A program made the position numbers and the translations under genes. Positions 18,121 through 27,923 of a DNA stretch of 64,000 nucleotides are shown in pieces. Source of the stretch: Proteus cibi (GTDB lineage: Bacteria > Pseudomonadota > Gammaproteobacteria > Enterobacterales > Enterobacteriaceae). Within the stretch, counting starts at the first letter, position 1, and the number at the start of each line of letters is the position of its first letter. The DNA lies in assembly GCF_003144405.1 (NCBI RefSeq), contig NZ_PENW01000008.1, positions 185,431 through 249,430 on the forward strand, in the 5' to 3' direction. The notes beneath the pieces are model-generated. The model saw only the letters and a program-made list of their open reading frames with translations, searched no databases and was not told where the DNA came from.

Positions 18121-19383
18121 ATGACGTTATTAGCATTAGGTATTAATCATAAAACAGCCCCCGTTGCGTTACGTGAGAAAGTTTCCTTTTCTCCCGATAC
18201 TATGGGTGATGCCTTAAATAACCTCTTACAGCAACCCGCTGTCAGAGGCGGTGTTGTGCTGTCTACTTGTAACCGTACTGAGCTCTATCTGAGTATGGAA
18301 GACAAAGAAAATAGCCATGAACAGCTTATTCGCTGGTTATGTCAATATCACCAAATAGAACCAAATGAACTGAAAAGCAGTGTTTATTGGCATCAAGATA
18401 ATCAAGCTGTCTCTCATTTAATGAGAGTGGCAAGTGGCTTAGATTCTCTAGTATTAGGTGAACCTCAAATTTTAGGGCAAGTCAAAAAAGCCTTTGCCGA
18501 TTCTCAAAGCTATCACTCGCTCTCTTCAGAACTGGAACGTTTATTTCAGAAATCTTTTTCAGTTGCGAAAAGAGTGAGAACAGAGACACAAATCGGTGCC
18601 AATGCAGTTTCTGTCGCTTTTGCAGCGTGTACGCTAGCGCGTCAAATCTTTGAATCGTTATCATCTTTGACTATTTTGTTAGTGGGGGCAGGCGAGACAA
18701 TCGAGTTAGTCGCTCGTCATTTGCGTGAACATCAAGTCAAAAAAATCATTATTGCTAATCGAACAAAAGAGCGTGCTCAGCGTTTAGCTAATGAAGTTGA
18801 TGCCGAAGTGATTACATTGTCAGAGATTGATGAATGTCTTGCACAAGCTGATATTGTCATTAGTTCTACTGCAAGCCCATTACCCATCATTGGTAAAGGC
18901 ATGGTTGAAAGGGCGCTGAAAAAACGCCGTAATCAGCCAATGTTGCTGGTGGATATTGCCGTTCCTCGTGATATCGAACAAGATGTTGAAAAATTGAATA
19001 ACGTTTATCTTTATAGCGTTGATGATTTAGAAGCCATTATTCAACATAACCGTGAACAACGCCAAGCTGCTGCAATTCAAGCAGAACATATTGTCCAACA
19101 AGAGAGTGGGCAATTTATGGATTGGCTACGGGCACAAGGTGCTGTGGGTGCAATTCGAGAATATCGAGACAGCGCCGAAATGTTACGTGCAGAAATGACA
19201 GAAAAAGCCATCACATTGATACAAAACGGAGCGGATGCGGAAAAAGTTATCCAACAACTCTCTCATCAATTGATGAATCGCCTTATTCACACACCAACTA
19301 AATCTCTTCAACAGGCTGCCAGTGATGGTGATATTGAACGCCTGAATCTATTACGTGAAAGTTTGGGTATTACCCATAATTAA
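18121..19383 (+). CDS. hemA: Glutamyl-tRNA reductase
   Basis: A 420-residue protein of standard length. It starts [20 protein letters not shown] and has the active-site cysteine in [13 protein letters not shown] (about residue 50), [21 protein letters not shown], and a Rossmann NADPH site [14 protein letters not shown]. It reduces glutamyl-tRNA to glutamate-1-semialdehyde, the first committed step of heme synthesis. It is followed after 28 bp by prfA, the conserved hemA-prfA-prmC operon. Confidence 0.98.
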   Translation: MTLLALGINHKTAPVALREKVSFSPDTMGDALNNLLQQPAVRGGVVLSTCNRTELYLSMEDKENSHEQLIRWLCQYHQIEPNELKSSVYWHQDNQAVSHLMRVASGLDSLVLGEPQILGQVKKAFADSQSYHSLSSELERLFQKSFSVAKRVRTETQIGANAVSVAFAACTLARQIFESLSSLTILLVGAGETIELVARHLREHQVKKIIIANRTKERAQRLANEVDAEVITLSEIDECLAQADIVISSTASPLPIIGKGMVERALKKRRNQPMLLVDIAVPRDIEQDVEKLNNVYLYSVDDLEAIIQHNREQRQAAAIQAEHIVQQESGQFMDWLRAQGAVGAIREYRDSAEMLRAEMTEKAITLIQNGADAEKVIQQLSHQLMNRLIHTPTKSLQQAASDGDIERLNLLRESLGITHN

Positions 19384-19411
19384 CTTTGTCTAACAGGATC
19401 TTAATCTACGA

Positions 19412-20494
19412 ATGAAGCCTTCTATTGTCGCTAAGTTGGAAGCTCTACAAGAGCGTTATGAAGAAATTCAGGCACTTCTGTCAGAAGCCGATGTTATTGC
19501 CTCTCAGGAGCGTTTTCGTGCGCTTTCAAAAGAATACTCTCAATTAACTGACGTCACGGCTTGTTTTAGCCAATGGCGAAAAGTGCAAGACGACATCGAA
19601 GCAGCAGAAATGATGCTTGATGATCCTGAAATGAAAGAGATGGCACAAGAAGAATTAAAAGAAGCGCAATCATTAAATGATGATTTAGAACAGCAGTTAC
19701 AAGTGTTGTTACTGCCTAAAGATCCTGATGATGAATTTAACTGTTTCCTTGAAATTCGTGCAGGGACAGGGGGCGATGAAGCGGCATTATTTGCGGGTGA
19801 TTTATTCCGTATGTATAGCCGTTATGCAGAATCACGTCGCTGGCGTATTGAAGTTATGAATGCTAACGAAGGTGAGCATGGTGGCTACAAAGAAGTTATC
19901 GCAAAAGTGATCGGTGATGGTGCTTATGGTGTCTTGAAATTTGAATCAGGTGGTCATCGTGTTCAACGTGTTCCAGAAACGGAATCTCAAGGTCGTATTC
20001 ATACTTCTGCGTGTACCGTTGCAGTATTAGCTGAAGTGCCTGAAGCTGAATTACCTGAAATCAGCCCAAGTGATTTACGCATAGATACCTTCCGTTCTTC
20101 AGGGGCAGGTGGTCAGCACGTTAATACCACCGATTCTGCCATCCGTATTACGCATATTCCAACTGGAATTGTGGTGGAATGTCAGGATGAACGTTCACAG
20201 CACAAAAATAAGGCAAAAGCGATGTCTGTATTAGGTGCACGTATTCGTGCAGCTGAAATGCAAAAACGCCAAGAGGCAGAAGCATCTGAACGTCGTAACT
20301 TATTGGGCTCTGGTGACCGTTCTGACCGAATTAGAACGTATAATTTCCCGCAAGGTCGTGTCACTGATCACCGTATCAACCTCACATTTTATCGCTTAGA
20401 TGAAGTGATGGAAGGGAAATTAGAACCATTAATTCAGCCTATCGTGACTGAATATCAAGCGGATCAGCTTTCTGCACTTTCTGAGTCAAATTAA
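19412..20494 (+). CDS. prfA: Peptide chain release factor 1
   Basis: A 360-residue protein. It carries the peptidyl-hydrolysis motif [13 protein letters not shown] around residue 230-242. In the domain before it lie [16 protein letters not shown] and the stop-codon recognition region. RF1 releases nascent chains at UAA and UAG. Its TAA shares one base with the ATG of prmC, which encodes the enzyme that methylates the GGQ glutamine. Confidence 0.98.
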   Translation: MKPSIVAKLEALQERYEEIQALLSEADVIASQERFRALSKEYSQLTDVTACFSQWRKVQDDIEAAEMMLDDPEMKEMAQEELKEAQSLNDDLEQQLQVLLLPKDPDDEFNCFLEIRAGTGGDEAALFAGDLFRMYSRYAESRRWRIEVMNANEGEHGGYKEVIAKVIGDGAYGVLKFESGGHRVQRVPETESQGRIHTSACTVAVLAEVPEAELPEISPSDLRIDTFRSSGAGGQHVNTTDSAIRITHIPTGIVVECQDERSQHKNKAKAMSVLGARIRAAEMQKRQEAEASERRNLLGSGDRSDRIRTYNFPQGRVTDHRINLTFYRLDEVMEGKLEPLIQPIVTEYQADQLSALSESN

Positions 20495-21342
20495 TGAATT
20501 ATGAACAATGGCTGCGTGAAGCAGCCTTGCAATTAATTGAAAGTGACAGCCCTAAAAGAGATGCTGAAATTCTACTTGGGTACGTAACACAACGTACTCG
20601 CACTTATTTAATTGCCTTTAATGAAACGGTACTTTCGTCAGACGAGTTAGCGCAATTATCGCAATTACTTACTCGACGTATTAAAGGCGAACCTATTGCC
20701 TATTTAGTGGGTGAAAGAGAGTTTTGGTCACTACCTTTAAAAGTCTCACCAGCAACATTAATTCCTCGTCCAGATACAGAATGCCTTGTTGAAAAAGCAT
20801 TAGAAAAACTGTCACCAGAGCCAACCCGTATTCTTGATTTAGGAACAGGTACAGGCGCTATTGCGTTAGCAATGGCATCTGAACGCCCTGATTGCCATAT
20901 CATTGGTGTAGATTTTCAAGCTGAAGCAGTGGCATTAGCGCAAGAGAATGCGACCAACTTAGCATTAAACAACACCGAATTTATGGAAAGTTGTTGGTTT
21001 AGTTCACTCTCTGGGTATCAATTTGGTATGATAATCAGTAATCCTCCTTACATAGATGAAAATGATGAGCATATTCATCAGGGGGATGTTCGTTTTGAAC
21101 CTTTAACCGCATTAGTTGCTGGTAAAAATGGTTTTGCTGATATCGAAATTATCATTGAAACTGCTCGTCAGTTTTTGACTGATAATGGCTGGGTATTACT
21201 GGAACACGGCTGGCAGCAAGGTGAAGGTGTACGCAATATTTTTATTGATAAGGGTTACTGCTGTGTGGAAACTTTCCGTGATTATGGCGGTAATGAGCGA
21301 GTGACAGTAGGTCGTTGGAATTATGATAGAAACCATAGCTGA
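20494..21342 (+). CDS. prmC: Release factor glutamine methyltransferase
   Basis: A 282-residue SAM-dependent methyltransferase with ILDLGTGTGAIALAMASERP (SAM motif I) and the catalytic IISNPPYIDEND. It methylates the glutamine of the GGQ motif in release factors 1 and 2. It overlaps prfA by 1 bp and sirB1 by 20 bp, so the three genes are translationally coupled. Confidence 0.97.
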   Translation: MNYEQWLREAALQLIESDSPKRDAEILLGYVTQRTRTYLIAFNETVLSSDELAQLSQLLTRRIKGEPIAYLVGEREFWSLPLKVSPATLIPRPDTECLVEKALEKLSPEPTRILDLGTGTGAIALAMASERPDCHIIGVDFQAEAVALAQENATNLALNNTEFMESCWFSSLSGYQFGMIISNPPYIDENDEHIHQGDVRFEPLTALVAGKNGFADIEIIIETARQFLTDNGWVLLEHGWQQGEGVRNIFIDKGYCCVETFRDYGGNERVTVGRWNYDRNHS

Positions 21343-22135
21343 TTACGAATTTAATAAAGCCCCTTTAGTTAAGGGCATGATCCTTATCTCTCAGGCAATT
21401 CGACCTGATTTTCCAACCACTTCTGTTGGTTACCAACTGGCGCAGTTAGTTGAACAAGCAGAAGCTGAAATTCCCCAACAAGGAAATACCAAAGAGCAGA
21501 TTGAAGCATTGCTAAAACTGTTTTATAAGCAGTGGCACTTCAGTGGTGCAAGTGGCAAATATTGCCTTTCTGATACTTTATGGTTAGATAAAGTATTAGC
21601 GACTCATGTCGGTTCTCCTGTTTCATTGGGGTCGATTCTTATTTATATTGCACAAGCGTTAAATTTACCGTTAGTGCCCGTCATCTTCCCTACACAACTT
21701 ATTATTAGAATAGATATTCCTAATGAACAACCGCTATTTTTAAATCCAATAAATGGTGAATATCTATCGCAACATACTTTAGAAGTTTGGTTAAAAGGGA
21801 ATGTAGGCAGCTCCTCTGTATTATTAGAGGCAGATTTAGAAGAATCAGAATACAGTTCTATTATTCGTAAGCTTTTGGATACATTGAAAGTTTCTTTAAT
21901 GGAAGAAAAAAATATGGAGCAAGCATTAAAAGCCAGTGAAACAGTCTTAATGTTTGATCCTGAAGATCCTTACGAAATACGTGATCGTGGGCTTATTTTT
22001 GCTCAGTTAGAGTGTAACCATGTGGCGATTTCTGACTTAAACTATTTTGTTGAGCAATGCCCTGAAGATCCTATTTCAGAGATGATCAAAATCCAAATTC
22101 ATTCGATAGAACAAAATCCTATTGTTCTACACTAA
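21323..22135 (+). CDS. sirB1: SirB1/YchA-family transglutaminase-like protein
   Basis: A 270-residue protein similar throughout to E. coli SirB1 (YchA). It has DYEFNKAPLVKGMILISQAI, the core YCLSDTLWLDKVLATHVGSPVSLGSILIYIA and LPLVPVIFPTQLIIRID, then a TPR-like helical C-terminus (KASETVLMFDPEDPYEIRDRGLIFAQL). The family is transglutaminase-like but the activity is unproven. It begins within the end of prmC, in the usual prmC-sirB-kdsA context. The sirB2 gene found between them in E. coli is absent. Confidence 0.9.
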   Translation: MIETIADYEFNKAPLVKGMILISQAIRPDFPTTSVGYQLAQLVEQAEAEIPQQGNTKEQIEALLKLFYKQWHFSGASGKYCLSDTLWLDKVLATHVGSPVSLGSILIYIAQALNLPLVPVIFPTQLIIRIDIPNEQPLFLNPINGEYLSQHTLEVWLKGNVGSSSVLLEADLEESEYSSIIRKLLDTLKVSLMEEKNMEQALKASETVLMFDPEDPYEIRDRGLIFAQLECNHVAISDLNYFVEQCPEDPISEMIKIQIHSIEQNPIVLH

Positions 22136-22156
22136 AAATTTAAGAAACGTACTTAA

Positions 22157-23047
<891 letters not shown>

Positions 23048-23055
23048 AATGTGTT

Positions 23056-23979
23056 ATGCAACTGCATACGGTTGTTAATATGTTCGGCGCTGATCTTCAG
23101 CGCCGTTATCACGAAAAAATCCATAAAATCACCCTTCATGGCGGTTTCAACTGTCCTAATCGAGATGGCACATTAGGACGGGGTGGCTGCACTTTTTGTA
23201 ATGTCTCTTCTTTTGCTGATGAGCAAACGCAATATCATTCGATTGAAGAACAAATTGCATTACAAGCTAAAAATATTAACCGTGCACATCGCTATCTTGC
23301 TTATTTTCAAGCTTATACCAGTACTTATGCCGAAGTAGAATACTTACGTACTTTATATGAAACCGCATTATTACAAGCGGATATGGTTGGGTTATGTGTG
23401 GGAACTCGACCAGATTGTGTCCCCGTTAGCGTATTAGATTTATTGCAGGGGTATCATGATAAAGGCTATGAAGTATGGCTAGAACTCGGTTTACAAACTG
23501 CTCACGATAAAACATTAAAACAGATTAACCGCGGACATGATTTTCAATGCTACCAAGCCACTGCACGTGAAGCTCGCCGTCGTGGTTTAAAGGTGTGTAC
23601 GCATCTTATCATTGGACTGCCACGAGAAAATCATCTGCTTAATATGCAAACATTGGATCGTGTTGTAGAAACGGGTACTGATGGGCTTAAATTGCATCCG
23701 TTGCATATTGTGGAAGGCAGTACGATAGCTAAAGCTTGGAAAGCAGGACGTGTTAATGCATTGACACAAGAGCAATATGTATATACCGCGGGTGAGATGA
23801 TCCGCCATACTCCTTCTGAAATTATTTATCACCGCGTTTGTGCCAGCGCGAGAAAACCGACCCTACTTGCCCCTGAATGGTGTGAAAATCACTGGTTGGG
23901 TATGAATGCACTTTATCAAGATTTATTAAAAAAAGGTGTGCAAGGAAGTGAAATAGGTCAAGCATTTATTCCTTATTAA
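23056..23979 (+). CDS. yhcC: TIGR01212-family radical SAM protein (YhcC-like)
   Basis: A 307-residue protein with the atypical radical-SAM cluster-binding pattern CPNRDGTLGRGGCTFC near residues 34-49, as in E. coli YhcC. It continues with LAYFQAYTSTYAEVEYLR, GTRPDCVP, YEVWLELGLQTAHDKTLKQINRGHDF and HLIIGLPREN. The reaction is not known. In E. coli yhcC lies elsewhere, near gltB; here it sits directly behind kdsA, 8 bp away. Confidence 0.9.
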   Translation: MQLHTVVNMFGADLQRRYHEKIHKITLHGGFNCPNRDGTLGRGGCTFCNVSSFADEQTQYHSIEEQIALQAKNINRAHRYLAYFQAYTSTYAEVEYLRTLYETALLQADMVGLCVGTRPDCVPVSVLDLLQGYHDKGYEVWLELGLQTAHDKTLKQINRGHDFQCYQATAREARRRGLKVCTHLIIGLPRENHLLNMQTLDRVVETGTDGLKLHPLHIVEGSTIAKAWKAGRVNALTQEQYVYTAGEMIRHTPSEIIYHRVCASARKPTLLAPEWCENHWLGMNALYQDLLKKGVQGSEIGQAFIPY

Positions 23980-24038
23980 GAATAAATGTTGAAATAAGTA
24001 ATTTATCAAATCAAATATTATAATTATTCATAACTAAA

Positions 24039-24083
24039 AACGCCTTTAATTTTTTAATATTAATTAAAGGCGTTAATTTTTTA
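24039..24083. terminator. Bidirectional terminator between yhcC and dauA
   Basis: AACGCCTTTAATT (24039-24051) pairs perfectly with AATTAAAGGCGTT (24062-24074). A T-run follows on the plus strand and an A-run precedes it, so it can serve both convergent genes. Confidence 0.85.
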
Positions 24084-24101
24084 TCTGAAAAATCTAAATA
24101 A

Positions 24102-25802
24102 TTACTGAATTAATTCCAGATCATCTAATGCCTTTTGCAATGAAGGATAGAAATTCAGTGTACCTTCAACGGGCGTAACTTTTGCTCTTGCCAACGTTTT
24201 TAAGGGTTGGAAAGGAATATCACACACAATGACATGAGTATCGTCTTTAACATCAGTAACGAAATGCTGGAACGCATGTAATCCCCCCGCATCTAATACA
24301 GGGACAGCATCCCACTGCATAATAACGGTTTTATAACCTTTGCTACGCTCACGTAATTCATTAAAAATACGTTCAGCGGCAGCAAAGAATAATGGACCAT
24401 TAATACGCACAACTAATAACTGCTTATCATCATCAGTATAAGGGGATTCTGTTATTTTGGTCATATTAGCAATACGACGCATAAATAACAGTGAAGCCAA
24501 CACAATGCCGATAGTAATTGCAATAACCATATCAAAGAGAACAGTTAGCGATAAGCATAATACTAAGACAATAATATCGTCTTTAGGGGCGTGTCGAATA
24601 AGATCAATAACTTTACGTGCTTCGCTCATATTCCATGCAACAATTAACAGCAGTGCTGACATTGCGGCTAACGGTAAATAAGAAAGAAAAGGGGCTAATA
24701 CAAGTAAAGTGAGTAACACTAACAATGAGTGAACAATAGCAGAAACGGGCGATGTTGCACCGGCGCGTACGTTAGCCGCTGAACGCGCAATGGCTGCAGT
24801 CGCTGTAATACCACCAAAGAAAGGTGCGACGATATTACCAACCCCTTGTCCCACGAGTTCACCATTAGAGTGATGTTTTTTGCCAGTCATGCCATCAAGT
24901 ACAACCGCACATAATAACGATTCAATCGCACCTAACATCGCCATTGAAAAGGCAGCGGGTAATAAAGCGGAAACGGTACTCCAATTTAATTCAAGTGATG
25001 TACCTGAGCTTGGTAAATTCCAAGGTAAAACAAATTGAGGCAAAATAGGTGGAATACCTTGTCCTGTTGTACCATTAGGAAGCATATAGCTAAATTGAGA
25101 GCCAATTGTTGCAACGTCATGACCGAACATATTCACAATACCCATTACCGCAGTACCTGCGATTAAAGCGGGTAAGTGCCCAGGTAAACGTAAATTCAGC
25201 TTAGGCCAATAAATTAAAACAAACAGGGTTGTCAGACCAATAAGTGTATCGCCAATATGAATAGTCGGTAATGCAGAGCCTAGGGCGATAACTTTATCAA
25301 TATAGGTTTCTGGGACATGTGCTAATTCAAGACCAAAAAAATCTTTTACTTGCATTGTGGCGATGGTAATAGCAATCCCTGATGTAAATCCAAGAGTGAC
25401 GGAAACAGGAATATACTCAATAAGCTTACCAAAGCGCGCTAATCCCATAACCACTAAGATCACGCCAGACATAAGCGTAGCAATTAATAAGCCACTCAAA
25501 CCAAACTGTTGTGATACAGGATAAAGGATCACAACAAATGCGGCTGTAGGGCCTGAAACGCTGTATCGAGAGCCACCAGATACAGCAATAACGATACCGG
25601 CAATAGCTGCGGTATAAAGACCGTATTGCGGAGGAACACCGCTACCAATAGCCAAAGCCATGGCTAAAGGTATCGCGATAATACCCACGGTGATCCCTGC
25701 AATAATATCTTTTAATAAACGCGCAAAAGAGTAAGGCTCTTTTACACATGCATCAATAAATGCACTAAAGGGACGAACCCTGTTAACTTTATGAGTTTTC
25801 AT
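24102..25802 (-). CDS. dauA: C4-dicarboxylic acid transporter DauA (SulP family)
   Basis: A 566-residue SulP transporter. About a dozen hydrophobic segments span residues 25-430, beginning [37 protein letters not shown] and including [17 protein letters not shown] cytoplasmic STAS domain follows (about 450-560; [20 protein letters not shown]). E. coli DauA (formerly YchM) imports succinate and other C4-dicarboxylates at acidic pH and is encoded near prs and ychH, matching this neighbourhood. No ribosome site beyond a weak AGGATC-like element is obvious. Confidence 0.88.
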   Translation of the reverse strand: MKTHKVNRVRPFSAFIDACVKEPYSFARLLKDIIAGITVGIIAIPLAMALAIGSGVPPQYGLYTAAIAGIVIAVSGGSRYSVSGPTAAFVVILYPVSQQFGLSGLLIATLMSGVILVVMGLARFGKLIEYIPVSVTLGFTSGIAITIATMQVKDFFGLELAHVPETYIDKVIALGSALPTIHIGDTLIGLTTLFVLIYWPKLNLRLPGHLPALIAGTAVMGIVNMFGHDVATIGSQFSYMLPNGTTGQGIPPILPQFVLPWNLPSSGTSLELNWSTVSALLPAAFSMAMLGAIESLLCAVVLDGMTGKKHHSNGELVGQGVGNIVAPFFGGITATAAIARSAANVRAGATSPVSAIVHSLLVLLTLLVLAPFLSYLPLAAMSALLLIVAWNMSEARKVIDLIRHAPKDDIIVLVLCLSLTVLFDMVIAITIGIVLASLLFMRRIANMTKITESPYTDDDKQLLVVRINGPLFFAAAERIFNELRERSKGYKTVIMQWDAVPVLDAGGLHAFQHFVTDVKDDTHVIVCDIPFQPLKTLARAKVTPVEGTLNFYPSLQKALDDLELIQ

Positions 25803-26331
25803 TTAGGATCAAACCAAAATAAGAAGTCAGATGCCGAATAACGGCGATAAGGAAAAGAGAGGATATCGCTTTTATTCGCTGATAATAATGTGATACATCA
25901 AATTATTAATGCATATCTTAAAGCTTAGTAAAAATAAAATCAATTAAACTAATAAGTTAACCTAAATAGATAATGTAATGTATCTTGTTGTATTTATTCT
26001 GTTGCTTGCTTGAAAATAAAGTTTAAATTTATTTTAAAATTATAAAAAGCGTTTTATTTTAGAATAAATGTCGTTTATAGATAGAGTAATAAAAAACTTT
26101 TTACGTCATAAAAATCTTATAGGCATAAATAACAATTACATAAGTTTTTTTGACTCATTAAAATCAATTATCAGCGATAATTAAGTGATAAGAATTTATT
26201 AAATAAAACGATTAAGTAAAAAATAAAATAAAAAGGTGTTGTATACTAACAATAATGCTATCAAAAAAAGAAGAGTGATGGATATAAACAATGCAGTGAA
26301 GGGAAACAAGGCTAAAAGTGGATGTTTTTTG
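25803..26331. other. AT-rich intergenic region between dauA and tRNA-Ser
   Basis: About 530 bp of very AT-rich sequence upstream of dauA. I see no ORF, RNA gene or clear operator in it beyond homopolymeric A/T tracts. Confidence 0.5.
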
Positions 26332-26372
26332 AGCAAAAAAAATAGAGCCTAGCTAAAAAACTAGGCTCTATC
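26332..26372 (-). terminator. Terminator of tRNA-Ser
   Basis: AGAGCCTAG pairs with CTAGGCTCT around an A-rich loop. On the minus strand the hairpin is followed by a long T-run, ending just downstream of the tRNA 3' end. Confidence 0.88.
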
Positions 26373-26380
26373 TTAGAATA

Positions 26381-26468
26381 TGGCGGTGAGAGAGGGATTC
26401 GAACCCTCGATACGTTGCCGTATACACACTTTCCAGGCGTGCTCCTTCAGCCTCTCGGACATCTCACC
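26381..26468 (-). tRNA. serX: tRNA-Ser (anticodon GGA)
   Basis: On the minus strand an 88-nt class II tRNA: acceptor GGTGAGA pairs with TCTCACC, then discriminator G and an encoded CCA. The T-arm contains GGTTCGAATCC and the long variable arm is typical of serine tRNAs. The anticodon GGA is at 26432-26434 in the loop CTGGAAA, reading UCC/UCU. A terminator follows. The symbol is by analogy to the single E. coli-type tRNA-Ser(GGA) genes (serW/serX) and is not certain. Confidence 0.95.
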
Positions 26469-26784
26469 GTACTGTCGTTGGATATGTACTTAACATCTCT
26501 CAACGGGGCGCTACTATATGGAAAAGGAGCATAAGCGTCAACAGCTAAATGCATTTTTCCTTTAACTTTTGTTTCAAGCAGTCAAATAAAAAACAATATG
26601 CACAAATGCTAGACAAATTATGAAGTAAATCAATACACGTATCGATTGGTATATTGAAAAAAGAATGGAGATTTTCGTTAACTGGTTAACATTCTCAACA
26701 TTTTTATTAACAACTTATACAAAGAGACTTGAAATAAGAACGCAACCCTCGCACCCTATGATAAAAATGCTGGAGGAAGGCAAA

Positions 26785-27726
26785 ATGAATATTATTTATT
26801 ATCATCCTTTTTTTGACGCAGATACATGGATAAACGGTATGAAGGCACGTTTGCCTGATGCCAATATACGCATTTGGGAACCCGGTGATAACGAACCTGC
26901 CGATTATGCGCTAGTTTGGCTTCCTCCTTATGAAATGCTCGCGAGTCGTAACCATCTTAAAGGTATTTTTGCGTTAGGAGCGGGTGTTGATGCTATTTTA
27001 AAACAAGAACAGCAAAAGCCAGGTACATTACCAACAGGTGTTCCTGTTATGCGTTTAGAAGACACCGGCATGGGGCTTCAAATGCAAGAATATGCCATTG
27101 CTAAAGTGATGTATTACTTTCGCCGTATGGATGATTATAAACGCCAACAATCACAACGTTTATGGAAGCAACTTCCTTCGCATTCTTATGATAACTTTGT
27201 TATTGGTGTTTTAGGTGCTGGCGCTTTAGGCGGTAGTGTTGCGACTAAACTTGCTGAACTGGGTTTTAACGTTCGTTGCTGGAGTCGCAGTGAAAAACAA
27301 ATTAAAGATGTTGAAAGTTTTTATGGTAAAGAACAACTCAGTGATTTCCTTCAAGAGTGTAATTTACTGATTAACTTATTACCTTATACGCCAGAAACTC
27401 ACGGCATTTTAAATTTCTCACTCTTTGAGCAACTTAAACCTTCTTCCTATTTAATTAATTTGGCACGTGGGGCGCATTTAGTTGATCAAGATCTATTAGA
27501 AGCTATCGATCAAGGTCATATTGCGGATGCAACACTGGATGTTTTTGCTCAAGAGCCTTTAGCGGGAATGCACCCATTCTGGACACATCCTCGAGTTTCT
27601 ATTACCCCACATATTGCTGCTTTTACCATTCCGAATATTGCCATGGATACGATTGTTGAAAATATTCAGCGAATTGAAAAAGGAGAAGCACCTTTGGGTG
27701 TGGTGGATATGAAGAGTGGTTACTAA
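26785..27726 (+). CDS. ghrA: Glyoxylate/hydroxypyruvate reductase A
   Basis: A 313-residue D-2-hydroxyacid dehydrogenase. It has the NAD(P) Rossmann motif VLGAGALGGSVATKLAELGF, the catalytic-region NLARGAHLVDQDLLEAI and DATLDVFAQEPL, and the catalytic histidine in VSITPHIAAFT. It reduces glyoxylate and hydroxypyruvate. The start at 26785 (MNIIYYHPFFD) has a strong GGAGGAAGG ribosome site and matches the family N-terminus; the longer frame adds 40 unrelated residues. In E. coli ghrA is followed by ycdX-ycdY; here a large accessory gene and an oxygenase gene come before ycdY. Confidence 0.95.
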   Translation: MNIIYYHPFFDADTWINGMKARLPDANIRIWEPGDNEPADYALVWLPPYEMLASRNHLKGIFALGAGVDAILKQEQQKPGTLPTGVPVMRLEDTGMGLQMQEYAIAKVMYYFRRMDDYKRQQSQRLWKQLPSHSYDNFVIGVLGAGALGGSVATKLAELGFNVRCWSRSEKQIKDVESFYGKEQLSDFLQECNLLINLLPYTPETHGILNFSLFEQLKPSSYLINLARGAHLVDQDLLEAIDQGHIADATLDVFAQEPLAGMHPFWTHPRVSITPHIAAFTIPNIAMDTIVENIQRIEKGEAPLGVVDMKSGY

Positions 27727-27756
27727 GTCTATTTTATTTATATTTTAATTTTAGAT

Positions 27757-27792
27757 AATGGGCGACAAAATTTAGTTTGTTGCCTATTTTTT
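27757..27792 (+). terminator. Terminator of ghrA
   Basis: GGCGACAAA pairs with TTTGTTGCC (one G-U pair), followed by TATTTTTTT. Confidence 0.75.
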
Positions 27793-27923
27793 TGTCTCAG
27801 CTTTCAAAAAAAATACTTTCTCTAATTTTTATATAATGTCATAAAAATCCGGTTGTAAAAAGATATCGTTTGCAGATTATCTTATTAATTATTACCTCAT
27901 GATTTGAAGATAATGAGGCGTAC